DNA of 64,000 bases from Sulfitobacter geojensis (GTDB taxonomy: Bacteria > Pseudomonadota > Alphaproteobacteria > Rhodobacterales > Rhodobacteraceae), in the NCBI RefSeq assembly GCF_000622325.1, contig NZ_JASE01000005.1, positions 1,550,001 to 1,614,000 of the forward strand, written 5' to 3'. A program made the position numbers and the translations under genes. The notes beneath the pieces were generated by a model, which was not told where the DNA came from, did not search any database, and saw only the letters and a program-made list of their open reading frames with translations. Shown here piece by piece: positions 55,717-64,000 of this stretch; position 1 is the stretch's first letter, and every line of letters begins with the position of its first letter.

Positions 55717-57675
55717 TCAGCTGCGATTCATCCGGTTTTCGATCAGATCGTCAACGACAGCGGGTTCCGCCAGGGTCGAGGTGTCGCCCAATGCGCCAAA
55801 GTCATCCTCGGCAATTTTGCGCAGAATACGGCGCATAATCTTGCCGGAGCGGGTTTTGGGCAGGCCGGGGGCCCATTGGATCAGATCGGGGGATGCAATG
55901 GGACCAATTTCCGTGCGCACCCAGTTACGCAATTCAACGCGCAACTCCTCTGAAGGTTCTTCGCCCCCCATCAAAGTCACGTAGCAATAAATGCCCTGTC
56001 CCTTGATGTCATGCGGGTAGCCGACGACGGCCGCTTCGGCGACCTTGCCATGCGCGACCAAGGCGCTTTCGACTTCGGCGGTGCCCATGCGGTGGCCGGA
56101 GACATTGATCACGTCATCGACCCGTCCGGTGATCCAGTAATCGCCGCCTTCGTCGCGTTTGCAGCCGTCACCGGTGAAGTAATATCCCGGATAGTCAGAG
56201 AAATAGGTTTTCTCGAAGCGTTCATGATCGCCCCAGATCGTGCGCATCTGACCGGGCCAGCTGTCGGCGATGCATAGCACGCCCTCGACGGGGTCGCCTT
56301 GCAACACTTCGGCGGAGGTCGGTTCCAGCACAACAGGTTTCACGCCAAAGAACGGTTTCATCGCGGCACCCGGTTTCATCGCATGGGCACCGGGCAGGGG
56401 GGTCATCAGGTGACCGCCTGTTTCGGTTTGCCACCACGTGTCAACGATAGGACAGCGCCCGCCGCCGATGACTTCGTTATACCATTTCCACGCTTCGGGA
56501 TTGATCGGCTCGCCCACGGTGCCCAGCACCTTGAGGCTGCTCAGATCGGCACCTTTCACAAAATCATCCCCCTTGCCCATCAACGCCCGCAGGGCCGTGG
56601 GGGCAGTATAGAACTGGTTCACTTTGTGCTTTTCACACACCTGCCAGAAACGGCTTGCATCGGGATAGGTCGGTACCCCTTCGAACATCAGCGTGGTGGC
56701 ACCATTCGCCAGCGGTCCGTAAACGATATAGCTGTGACCGGTGACCCAACCCACGTCCGCCGTACACCAGTAGATGTCGCCGTCGTGGTAATCGAAAGTG
56801 ATTTCATGGGTCATTGCCGCATAGACAAGATAGCCGCCGGTTGTGTGCACCACACCTTTGGGCATGCCGGTAGAGCCAGAGGTGTACAGAATGAACAGCG
56901 GATCTTCGGCGTTCATGACTTCGGGCTCGCACGTCGCGGAAGCTTCAGCCGCCAGCGCGTTGTAATCATAATCGCGCCCGTCGACCCATGTGGTCTGCCC
57001 GCCGGTCCGCTTGACCACCAGACATTTCACGGTGTCCTTGCAGTGCAGCAAGGCCTGATCTGCGTTTGTTTTCAGCGCGGTGTTGCGACCGCCACGGGGC
57101 GCTTGGTCTGCGGTGATGACAACCTTGGCTTCCGACCCGTTAACACGCGCGGCTAAAGCATCGGGCGAAAATCCCGCAAAAACGATCGAGTGGATCGCGC
57201 CGATGCGCGCACAAGCCAGCATGGCATAGGCCGCTTCGGGGATCATCGGCAGATAGATGATGACGCGGTCGCCTTTGCCCACACCCATGTCGCGCAGGAT
57301 GTTCGCCATCTTGCAGGTATTGGTGTGAAGGTCGTTATATGTGATGTGCAGCGCGCCGTCTTCGGGGCTGTCGGGTTCCCAGATGATCGCTGTCTGATCG
57401 CCGCGTGTTGCGAGGTGACGGTCAATACAATTGGCCGATACGTTCAATTCGCCATCGGCGTACCAGTTGATATGAACATTGCCCAAGGTGAAATCGACGT
57501 CTTTGACTGTGCTGAACGGCTTGATCCAGTCGACACGGGCCCCCTGTTCACGCCAGAACCCGTCAGGATCGCTGATCGAAGCATCATACATGCGGGTGTA
57601 GGCATCGGCGTCCACATGCGCGCCTGCGGCCATGGCATCCGACGGCGGATAGGTTTTTTCAGCTGTATCAGACAT
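55717..57675 (-). CDS. acs: Acetyl-CoA synthetase
   Basis: A 652-residue ANL-family ligase, normal length for Acs. It makes acetyl-CoA from acetate, ATP and CoA. Motifs include [16 protein letters not shown], the acetate-pocket segment [31 protein letters not shown] and the C-terminal SGKIMRR with the catalytic, acetylatable lysine K612. The start at 57675 follows GGGAGGGA; the frame 17 codons upstream is rejected. It is divergent from the TRAP operon across a 474-bp region. It lets the cell use acetate, including acetate released by amidohydrolases. Confidence 0.97.
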   Translation of the reverse strand: MSDTAEKTYPPSDAMAAGAHVDADAYTRMYDASISDPDGFWREQGARVDWIKPFSTVKDVDFTLGNVHINWYADGELNVSANCIDRHLATRGDQTAIIWEPDSPEDGALHITYNDLHTNTCKMANILRDMGVGKGDRVIIYLPMIPEAAYAMLACARIGAIHSIVFAGFSPDALAARVNGSEAKVVITADQAPRGGRNTALKTNADQALLHCKDTVKCLVVKRTGGQTTWVDGRDYDYNALAAEASATCEPEVMNAEDPLFILYTSGSTGMPKGVVHTTGGYLVYAAMTHEITFDYHDGDIYWCTADVGWVTGHSYIVYGPLANGATTLMFEGVPTYPDASRFWQVCEKHKVNQFYTAPTALRALMGKGDDFVKGADLSSLKVLGTVGEPINPEAWKWYNEVIGGGRCPIVDTWWQTETGGHLMTPLPGAHAMKPGAAMKPFFGVKPVVLEPTSAEVLQGDPVEGVLCIADSWPGQMRTIWGDHERFEKTYFSDYPGYYFTGDGCKRDEGGDYWITGRVDDVINVSGHRMGTAEVESALVAHGKVAEAAVVGYPHDIKGQGIYCYVTLMGGEEPSEELRVELRNWVRTEIGPIASPDLIQWAPGLPKTRSGKIMRRILRKIAEDDFGALGDTSTLAEPAVVDDLIENRMNRS

Positions 57676-58149
57676 TGTAGGTCCCTCCCTTGGCAGTCTT
57701 TCAGGCCAGTGCATGAACTCGGTCATGTCGCTCGCCCGCTCCTCGCCGCGATCATAGCGGGCTGTGAACGGAAGGGAATAAGTAACTGGAAAGGAGAGGT
57801 TTCCTTGTAAAGGTTTTTCCCGAAAATCTTAGCTTGTGTAAATTTTTCGGGAGAAGCCCGCCTGCCTTAGAGGGTTTAGGGCATATTTTTGTCAATCGTT
57901 GCGGTCGTTCCTGATGTGATGGAAAGTCTGTTTGCGCCCAAAGTCCAACCCGAAAGTTGCGAACGACGGACATGTTTAGGACGGCTTATTCGCGCTATAG
58001 GTGTGAATTCCATTCTTCCCTCTGGGGTGACGCAGGAAACTTTGGCAACGGGCTCTTGGTTGGTTCGGCGGGGGTTGGCAGCGCCTCTGCCGCGCGATAC
58101 CTTCTGCGCAAGCGCGCCGAGGAGGGTGCGCATTAACGGGAGAAAACCA
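57676..58149. other. 474-bp non-coding divergent region between acs and dctP
   Basis: No convincing gene. An inverted repeat TCCCGAAAA (57818-57826) / TTTTCGGGA (57844-57852) is a possible operator or hairpin for one of the flanking genes. An open frame from 57889 runs into dctP but has no ribosome site, and its predicted residues look random. The dctP leader also contains GC-rich short inverted repeats near 58075-58135. Confidence 0.55.
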
Positions 58150-59166
58150 ATGACCAAGTTTTTGAGCGGCGCCGCTGTCTGCGCCATCTCTTTTGCGTTC
58201 GCATCACAGGCTGCGGCCACCGAGTGGAACGTATCTGTCTGGGGCAAGCGCCGCGCCTTCACAGAACATGTTGAAAAACTGGCCGAGCTGGTCAGCGAAA
58301 AGACTGGCGGCGAATTCACGATGAACGTCAGCTATGGCGGCCTGTCAAAGAACCGCGAAAACCTTGACGGCATTTCGATCGGTGCCTTCGAGATGGCGCA
58401 GTTCTGTGCCGGCTATCACGCTGACAAAAACCGCGTTGTGACAGTGCTTGAACTGCCATTCCTCGGGGTCGAGAACCTTGAGCAGGAGCGCGCTGTTTCC
58501 AAGGCGGTTTATTCACACCCTGCAGCCGCGGATGAAATGGCGCAGTGGAACGCGAAACTGCTGATGACCTCGCCGATGCCGCAGTACAACCTTGTTGGCA
58601 CGGGTAACCCGCGCATGACACTGGAAGACTTCAAAGGCATGCGTGTGCGTGCGACGGGCGGTCTGGGCCGCGCGTTTGAAGCGGTTGGCGCTGTGCCGAC
58701 GTCCGTAACTGCGACCGAAGCCTATCAGGCGATGGAATCCGGTGTTGTTGATACGGTGGCTTTTGCCCAGCATGCGCATCTGTCCTTCGGCACGATCAAT
58801 CAGGCGGAGTGGTGGACGGCCAACCTGAACCCCGGCACAGTGAACTGCCCGGTTGTGGTGAACATCGACGCCTATGAATCCCTGTCTGACAAAGAGCGTG
58901 AAGCACTGGATTCATCTGTTGAGGAATCACTGGACCACTATCTGGCCAACTACGGCGAGCTTTTGAAAAAGTGGGACGCGGTTCTGGAAGAGAAGGGCGT
59001 GAAGAAAGTCGAGATCGCACCCGAAGTGATCGAAGAGTTCCGCGCCGCCGCTGCGGCACCTGCACGGGATGCATGGATCGCAGACATGGAAGCACAGGGC
59101 CTGCCGGGTCAGGAGCTTTATGATCTGGTGGTCAAGACCTTGGCAGACACCAAAGCTGGCAACTAA
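58150..59166 (+). CDS. dctP: TRAP transporter solute-binding protein DctP family
   Basis: A 338-residue periplasmic receptor with a signal peptide (about 1-23, cleavage after SQAAA). The TRAP ligand-orienting region is visible around FKGMRVRATGGLGRAFEAVGA with the arginines that usually hold a carboxylate. It should deliver an organic acid to the DctQM permease. GGGAGAAA precedes the ATG at 58150, and the mature protein begins TEWNVSVWG. It is the first gene of dctP-dctQ-dctM plus an M20 amidohydrolase, suggesting an N-acyl amino acid or similar aromatic or aliphatic amide acid as ligand. Confidence 0.92.
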   Translation: MTKFLSGAAVCAISFAFASQAAATEWNVSVWGKRRAFTEHVEKLAELVSEKTGGEFTMNVSYGGLSKNRENLDGISIGAFEMAQFCAGYHADKNRVVTVLELPFLGVENLEQERAVSKAVYSHPAAADEMAQWNAKLLMTSPMPQYNLVGTGNPRMTLEDFKGMRVRATGGLGRAFEAVGAVPTSVTATEAYQAMESGVVDTVAFAQHAHLSFGTINQAEWWTANLNPGTVNCPVVVNIDAYESLSDKEREALDSSVEESLDHYLANYGELLKKWDAVLEEKGVKKVEIAPEVIEEFRAAAAAPARDAWIADMEAQGLPGQELYDLVVKTLADTKAGN

Positions 59167-59198
59167 ACCGGTGACGTGACCGGCGGGATCAATGCCGT

Positions 59199-59237
59199 CC
59201 TACGGTGCGAATGCCGTAGGGCGGGGTTGTCCCCGCC
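59199..59237 (+). promoter_or_regulatory. Overlapping hairpins between dctP and dctQ
   Basis: CCTACGG (59199-59205) pairs with CCGTAGG (59214-59220). GGCGGGG (59220-59226) pairs with CCCCGCC (59231-59237). The two stems share base 59220. The second is the same palindrome as at 885-907. They are likely to reduce read-through from the binding-protein gene into the permease genes. Confidence 0.55.
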
Positions 59238-59261
59238 ACCCCCCTAACAAAGGATATCGCC

Positions 59262-59891
59262 ATGGCAGGCTCGGCCGCTGTGCTGGAAGATTCCAGCCTC
59301 CTCAGTAAACTTGACCGTATGTTGCTGCCGATAGAGCGCTTTTGTGCGCTGCTGTCCGGTCTTGCGATATTTTCCTTGATGTTTCTTGCCGCCTATTCGG
59401 TGACGGCGCGGAAATTCTTTGGCGCGCCCATGATGGGCTACGTCGACTATATCGAAGCCGCGATGCCGATCATTGCCATCATGGGCGTGTCTTATGTCCA
59501 GCGGGACGGCACCCATATCCGCATGGATATGCTGGTTTCAGCGCTCAAGGGCCGCATGCTGTGGTTGTTTGAACTGATCTCTGTCGTGATGATCCTGATC
59601 CTGATCGTGGCGTTGACCTATGGTGCTTGGGAACACTTCGACCGCTCCTTTGATTGCGCCCGCCCTCTGTGCAGCCGCGATAGTTCTATTGACGTCGGCC
59701 TGCCGATCTGGCCCAGCAAGCTGGTGGTGCCGATTGCCTTTGCCGTTCTGGTGCTGCGCTTGTTGTTGCAAACTTGGGGGTATGGCCGCGCGCTGGTGCT
59801 GGGTCTGGAAAGTCCGGTGGCCGTGCCGCTGAACCTGACCGTTGCAGAACAGGCCATGCTAGAGGCCAAGGCGCTGGAAGGGGCTGACTGA
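59262..59891 (+). CDS. dctQ: TRAP transporter small permease DctQ family
   Basis: A 209-residue membrane protein with four hydrophobic segments, the expected TRAP small-subunit topology. AAAGGA precedes the ATG. A periplasmic or loop segment (CARPLCSRDSS) with two close cysteines is unusual and may be disulfide-bonded. It is coupled to dctM by TGATG. It supports DctM in sodium-driven uptake. Confidence 0.9.
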   Translation: MAGSAAVLEDSSLLSKLDRMLLPIERFCALLSGLAIFSLMFLAAYSVTARKFFGAPMMGYVDYIEAAMPIIAIMGVSYVQRDGTHIRMDMLVSALKGRMLWLFELISVVMILILIVALTYGAWEHFDRSFDCARPLCSRDSSIDVGLPIWPSKLVVPIAFAVLVLRLLLQTWGYGRALVLGLESPVAVPLNLTVAEQAMLEAKALEGAD

Positions 59892-61291
59892 TGGAACCGA
59901 TTGAAATTGGCATATGGGTGTCCGCAGGGATGCTCGTGTTTGTGGTGCTTGGCATGCGCGTGGCTTTTGCCGCCGCGATGGCAGGGTTTGTCGGACTGGT
60001 CTGGCTGCGCTGGAACGGGTTCGATTATGACCCCGACCGGTTCTGGAAAGCTGTCACAATCAGCGTAAAAATTGCCGGTCTTACGCCGCATTCCAAAGTG
60101 TCGGCGCAGGTGTTGTCGCTGATCCCTGTCTTTATCATGATCGGTTATCTGGCCTATTACGCCAAACTGACCACCGCCCTGTTCGAGGCGTGCAAACGCT
60201 GGTTTGCCTGGGTGCCCGGCGGGCTTGCGGTATCGACGGTTTTTGCCACTGCCGGCTTTGCCGCGGTTTCAGGCGCATCTGTCGCCACGGCCGCGGTTTT
60301 CGCCCGCATTGCCATCCCCGAAATGCTTAAGATCGGGTATAATAAACAATTCGCCGCCGGTGTGGTGGCGGCAGGGGGCACACTTGCCTCGCTCATTCCG
60401 CCCTCTGCGATCCTTGTGATCTATGCGATCATCGTGGAGCAGGACGTGGGCAAACTGCTGCTTGCGGGCTTTATACCCGGTGCATTTTCCGCGATTGTGT
60501 ACGCTGCGCTGATCATCGGCATTGCGATGGCATGGAAAAACGTCGGCCCGCCGGTGACCGGATATACATGGCGGCAACGGTTTGAATCCATCCCGCCCGC
60601 ATCGCCCATTTTCGCGGTCGTGATCATTATCATCTTCTTTGTCTACAACCCGTTCGGCGATGCATGGGGCACCCCGACCGAAGGTGGTGCCGTGGGCGCA
60701 TTCATCGTCTTCCTGATGGCCCTGTGGAAAGGCATGCGCTGGAACCAGTTGCGCGAGGCCCTGCTGGACACGGCCAAACTGACGGTGATGATTTTCACCA
60801 TCATTTGGGGCGTCTTGATTTACGTGCGTTTCTTGGGCTTTGCTGAATTGCCGGATGCTTTTGCAAGCTGGATCACCTCGCTTGATATGGCACCGCTGAC
60901 CATCCTGATCTGTATCCTGCTGGCCTATGCGGTTTTGGGCATGTTTATGGACGCCATTGGCATGCTGTTGCTGACACTGCCTGTCGTGTATCCGGCCGTG
61001 ATGGCGCTGAACGGCGGGGAAAACGTGTTGGCAGCGGACTCTGCCTTTAGCATGTCGGGTCAAATGTGCGCCATCTGGTTCGGTATTCTGGTGGTGAAAA
61101 TGGCCGAGTTCTGCTTGATCACGCCGCCGATTGGTCTGAACTGTTTCGTGGTTGCCGGTGTGCGCGATGACCTGACCGTTCAGGACGTGTTCAAAGGGGT
61201 GACACCGTTCTTTCTGGCCGATGCTGTAACCATCGGACTGTTGGTCGCTTTCCCAAGCATCGTTTTGTGGTTGCCGTCATTGGTCGGCTAA
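59891..61291 (+). CDS. dctM: TRAP transporter large permease DctM family
   Basis: A 466-residue inner-membrane protein with about twelve hydrophobic segments. TRAP large-subunit features include the glycine-rich hairpin region VVAAGGTLASLIPPSAILVIYA and the C-terminal block CLITPPIGLNCFVVAGV. It is the Na+-coupled transport subunit. Translation starts within the dctQ stop (TGATG). Confidence 0.93.
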   Translation: MEPIEIGIWVSAGMLVFVVLGMRVAFAAAMAGFVGLVWLRWNGFDYDPDRFWKAVTISVKIAGLTPHSKVSAQVLSLIPVFIMIGYLAYYAKLTTALFEACKRWFAWVPGGLAVSTVFATAGFAAVSGASVATAAVFARIAIPEMLKIGYNKQFAAGVVAAGGTLASLIPPSAILVIYAIIVEQDVGKLLLAGFIPGAFSAIVYAALIIGIAMAWKNVGPPVTGYTWRQRFESIPPASPIFAVVIIIIFFVYNPFGDAWGTPTEGGAVGAFIVFLMALWKGMRWNQLREALLDTAKLTVMIFTIIWGVLIYVRFLGFAELPDAFASWITSLDMAPLTILICILLAYAVLGMFMDAIGMLLLTLPVVYPAVMALNGGENVLAADSAFSMSGQMCAIWFGILVVKMAEFCLITPPIGLNCFVVAGVRDDLTVQDVFKGVTPFFLADAVTIGLLVAFPSIVLWLPSLVG

Positions 61292-61315
61292 TTCGGTAAC
61301 GACAGGAGACATATC

Positions 61316-62479
61316 ATGGCGGTTCTGCCCATCATCGACGCCAGTACGGATGAGTTGACGGAGATCTTCAAGGATCTGCATGCGCATCCCGAAATCGGGT
61401 TCACCGAAACCCGTACTGCGGGCATCGTTGCGGACAAGCTGCGCGCCTATGGCGTCGACGAGGTGCATGTGGGCATTGGCCAGACCGGCGTTGTTGGCAT
61501 CATCAGGGGCAATCGCGAGGGGGCGCGCCGGATCGGGGTGCGTGCAGATATGGATGCGCTGCCGATCACCGAGGAAACCAACCTTGCCTATGCTTCAACC
61601 AACCCTGGTGTGATGCATGCCTGCGGACATGACGGACACACCACCATGTTGCTGGGCGCGGCGAAACATCTGGCCGCGACCCGCGATTTCGCAGGCACCG
61701 CGGTGATGATCTTTCAACCGGCAGAAGAGGGGCTGGGCGGTGCGCGTGGCATGATCAAAGACGGGCTGTTCGACCGCTTCCCCTGTGACGAGGTCTATGG
61801 CATGCACAATTCCCCCAACGGGGCGGCCGGAACCGTGGGCATCTGCAAAGGCGCGGCGATGGCGGGAGCGTCGTTCTTTGACATCACTGTGCAGGGCAAA
61901 GGCAGCCATGCCGCAGCTCCACATCAGTCCCGCGACCCGTTGGTCATTGCCTCCAACCTTGTGGGCAGCTTGCAAACCATTCTGTCGCGCAACGTGGCCC
62001 CGCTGGACACCTGCGTCCTGTCCGTGACGCAATTGCACGCCGGTGCCGCCTATAATGTGGTGCCGGATACGGCGATGCTTGCGGGGACAATCCGCTATTT
62101 CAAGGACGAGGTCAGCGCGCTGGCCGAAACCCGGATGCGCGAACTTTGCGCCGGTTTTGCGGTGGCTTACGGCGTGACCATCAACGTTGACGTGCGCAAC
62201 GTTTTTGATGTGCTGATGAATGATCACGACCTGTCTGATGCTTATATGGACGCCGCCGCCGATATCGTGGGCCGCGAAAACATCAGCGACACCGACCAGC
62301 CTGCCACCGGATCCGAAGATTTCGCTGATATGCTCAAGGTGATCCCAGGTGCCTATTGCCGCGTCGGTCATTCCGGTACGACCGGCCTGCACAATCCCAG
62401 CTTTTTCCTGGATCCCGAGGTGCTGCCGGTGGGTGCTTCGATCATGGCGCGGATTGTGGAACGGCGGCTGGTGGCGTAA
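61316..62479 (+). CDS. M20D-family amidohydrolase (hippurate hydrolase/N-acyl amino acid deacylase type)
   Basis: A 387-residue cytoplasmic metallo-amidohydrolase. Metal and catalytic motifs: C103-G-H105-DGH (MHACGHDGH), E137/E138 (QPAEEG), H164 (GMHNSP) and a C-terminal GSEDFADML. The family removes acyl groups from N-acyl amino acids such as hippurate, N-acetyl amino acids or IAA conjugates. AGGAG precedes the ATG. It is 24 bp after dctM, so uptake and hydrolysis of one amide substrate are probably coupled. Confidence 0.9.
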   Translation: MAVLPIIDASTDELTEIFKDLHAHPEIGFTETRTAGIVADKLRAYGVDEVHVGIGQTGVVGIIRGNREGARRIGVRADMDALPITEETNLAYASTNPGVMHACGHDGHTTMLLGAAKHLAATRDFAGTAVMIFQPAEEGLGGARGMIKDGLFDRFPCDEVYGMHNSPNGAAGTVGICKGAAMAGASFFDITVQGKGSHAAAPHQSRDPLVIASNLVGSLQTILSRNVAPLDTCVLSVTQLHAGAAYNVVPDTAMLAGTIRYFKDEVSALAETRMRELCAGFAVAYGVTINVDVRNVFDVLMNDHDLSDAYMDAAADIVGRENISDTDQPATGSEDFADMLKVIPGAYCRVGHSGTTGLHNPSFFLDPEVLPVGASIMARIVERRLVA

Positions 62480-62516
62480 AGGGAGCGTCAAACACGCCCT
62501 TTTGCAAAGACCCGAC

Positions 62517-63518
62517 ATGCTGCTTGATCAACACGCACGGCTTTCCGTCGCCCCGATGATGGACTGGACCGACCGCCATTGCCGCTATCTGCACCGGCTG
62601 CTCAGCCGCAATACGCTGCTTTATACGGAGATGGTGACTTCGCCCGCATTGGTGCGGGGCGGGGCATTGCATTTGTTGGATCACGATGTATCCGAACATC
62701 CCGTCGCGTTGCAACTGGGCGGTTCGGATCCCGTTGAACTGGCCAAAGCTGCCAAACTGGGTGCGGATGCGGGATATGACGAAATCAATCTGAATGTGGG
62801 CTGCCCGTCGGATCGGGTGCAGTCGGGCTTTTTTGGCGCGGTACTGATGGAGCGCCCTGCGTTGGTGGCGGAATGCGTGGCCGAAATGCGCGCGGCGGTG
62901 AATGTCGACGTCACCGTAAAATGTCGCATCGGTGTGGACGATCAAGACCCCGAAGAGGTGTTGCCCGAATTTCTGGCGCAAGTCATCGCGACTGGCTGTA
63001 CCCGTGTGCAAATCCATGCGCGCAAGGCGTGGCTCAAGGGGCTGTCCCCCAAAGAAAACCGCGATATCCCGCCGCTCGATTATCCACTGGTCCAGCGGAT
63101 GAAACAATATTTCCCGAACCTTCATATCTCGATCAACGGCGGTATTACTTCGCTGGATCAGGCGGTTGCGCTGCTCGACAGCGGGTTGGACGGTGTGATG
63201 ATCGGACGCGCGGCCTATCATCAGGCAGGCGATATCCTTAGCACAGCCGACAGGCGGATTTACGGGCAGGGCGAAGACACCACAGCCGAAGAGGCGGTGC
63301 GCGCCATGTTGCCCTATATCGAAGCGCATCTTAGTGCGGGGGGCCGGTTGAACCAGATCACCCGTCATATGATGGGTCTGTTTACGGGCCGCCCGGGCGC
63401 GCGCATCTGGCGGCGGATGCTGTCGGAAAACGCGTCAAAACCGGGGGCTGGACCAGAACTGGTTCTGGAAGCACTGGCAAGCATCGAAACACTGGCAGCT
63501 GCGCAAGAAGCCCTGTAA
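62517..63518 (+). CDS. dusA: tRNA-dihydrouridine synthase DusA
   Basis: A 333-residue FMN enzyme that reduces uridine in the tRNA D-loop. The catalytic cysteine is C96 in NLNVGCPSDRVQSG, and the barrel motifs VAPMMDWTDRHCRY, VKCRIGVDD, VQIHARKAWLKGLSP and SINGGI are typical of DusA. The second motif cysteine common in DusA (GACLM) is valine here (GAVLM). The start at 62517 gives the normal N-terminus; the frame open from 62349 overlaps the amidohydrolase gene and is not coding. Confidence 0.95.
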   Translation: MLLDQHARLSVAPMMDWTDRHCRYLHRLLSRNTLLYTEMVTSPALVRGGALHLLDHDVSEHPVALQLGGSDPVELAKAAKLGADAGYDEINLNVGCPSDRVQSGFFGAVLMERPALVAECVAEMRAAVNVDVTVKCRIGVDDQDPEEVLPEFLAQVIATGCTRVQIHARKAWLKGLSPKENRDIPPLDYPLVQRMKQYFPNLHISINGGITSLDQAVALLDSGLDGVMIGRAAYHQAGDILSTADRRIYGQGEDTTAEEAVRAMLPYIEAHLSAGGRLNQITRHMMGLFTGRPGARIWRRMLSENASKPGAGPELVLEALASIETLAAAQEAL

Positions 63519-63547
63519 CAGTCAGGAAACAATAGCGGAGCCTCCCC

Positions 63548-64000
63548 ATGCCGGAAACCATGTTACTGATCCAGATGACCGTGTTCTTATTGGTGATCGG
63601 GGCCTTCGCCGGTGTGCTCGCCGGCTTGCTGGGGGTTGGCGGCGGCATCGTTCTGGTGCCCGCGTTTTTCTATTCTTTCCAAGCGCTTGGATTTGACGGA
63701 CCGCAGTTGATGCAGATGTGTCTTGCGACGTCATTGGCGACAATTGTTGTAACCTCTCTGCGCTCGGTTCTCAGCCACAATAAAAAAGGGGCTGTTGATT
63801 GGGACATCCTGCGCGGGTGGGCACCCGGGATTGTCATCGGGGCCAGCTTGGGCGTGTTGATGGTGGCGCAATTGCGCTCGACCACCTTGCAAATGGTGTT
63901 TGGTGTGCTGGGGCTGACGATCGGTTTGTACTTGGGCTTTGGGCGATCCGAATGGCGGCTGGGACAGCAGATGCCGGTGGGCAAGCTGCGGGCGGCGATG
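63548..64000 (+). CDS. TSUP-family (TauE/SafE) membrane permease, 3' end cut by window edge
   Basis: The frame from ATG 63548 stays open for 151 codons to the window end. It encodes several hydrophobic segments and the TSUP signature GVLAGLLGVGGGIVLVPAFF (about 21-40). TSUP proteins move sulfite, sulfonates, sulfoacetate or related anions across the inner membrane; the substrate is not inferable from the fragment. CGGAG lies upstream. It follows dusA by 29 bp and could share its transcript. Confidence 0.9.
   Translation, partial: MPETMLLIQMTVFLLVIGAFAGVLAGLLGVGGGIVLVPAFFYSFQALGFDGPQLMQMCLATSLATIVVTSLRSVLSHNKKGAVDWDILRGWAPGIVIGASLGVLMVAQLRSTTLQMVFGVLGLTIGLYLGFGRSEWRLGQQMPVGKLRAAM

Noticed and set aside
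57889-58149. An 87-codon N-terminal extension of dctP
   Set aside because: It has no Shine-Dalgarno and low-quality sequence, and it would bury the clear signal peptide that begins at 58150.
62787-62850. Valine in place of the second cysteine (GAVLM instead of GACLM) in DusA, suggesting an inactive enzyme
   Set aside because: The catalytic cysteine of Dus enzymes is in NVGCPSD, which is intact (C96), so this is ordinary variation.

Overview
The window is typical alphaproteobacterial chromosome, most likely from the Roseobacter group (Rhodobacterales). The evidence is: GC-rich coding sequence; a PutA without a DNA-binding domain next to an Lrp-type PutR; a monomeric NADP-isocitrate dehydrogenase; many ABC, TRAP and DMT transporters; an alphaproteobacterial TamA/TamB pair; and RTX/DUF4214 exoproteins. 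Genus is not assigned. I see no phage, insertion sequence, CRISPR array or rRNA. Both window edges cut genes: a metR-like regulator at the left and a TSUP permease at the right.

Layout, left to right. Positions 1-8.2 kb hold housekeeping and amino-acid genes: metR (partial), an MDR oxidoreductase, suhB, a GFA-family enzyme, a rhomboid protease, and putA with divergent putR. A TPR exported protein and tRNA-Leu(UAA) follow. Positions 9.1-14.6 kb form a catabolic cluster of hydroxyacid or sugar-acid enzymes: FAD-linked dehydrogenase, Ldh-family dehydrogenase, SDR, SMP-30 lactonase and Gfo/Idh/MocA. Next come a DMT exporter, a strong bidirectional terminator and icd. Positions 18.0-26.5 kb form one seven-gene minus-strand operon: a dipeptide-type ABC importer (substrate-binding protein, two permeases, two ATPases), a gamma-glutamyltransferase-like enzyme without signal peptide, and an M20 peptidase. 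A divergent IclR regulator sits opposite across a palindrome-rich gap. Then come a DMT permease, an acyl-CoA ligase and a 1183-residue secreted protein combining SGNH-like, glycosidase-like, RTX and DUF4214 segments.

Positions 33.9-39.5 kb are the highlight, a compact minus-strand selenocysteine module. The order is selA, selB (ATGA overlap), the tRNA-Sec gene selC (13 bp later), a thioredoxin-domain protein of unknown function, and a selenoprotein of the UGSC family. The UGSC gene is interrupted by one in-frame TGA, which is followed at once by a bacterial-type SECIS hairpin. The operon therefore carries most of the Sec decoding machinery together with its own Sec-containing client and that client's likely redox partner. 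selD is not in the window.

Positions 39.5-45.8 kb hold a second oligopeptide-type ABC importer operon. After it come a phosphonate-monoester-hydrolase-like sulfatase, a DMT permease, a VOC protein, tamA-tamB (outer-membrane protein assembly), a flavin reductase, acs (acetyl-CoA synthetase), a TRAP transporter operon ending in an M20 amidohydrolase, dusA and the start of a TSUP permease. The overall picture is a marine-type heterotroph that scavenges peptides, amino acids and organic acids and has a selenium-dependent redox function.
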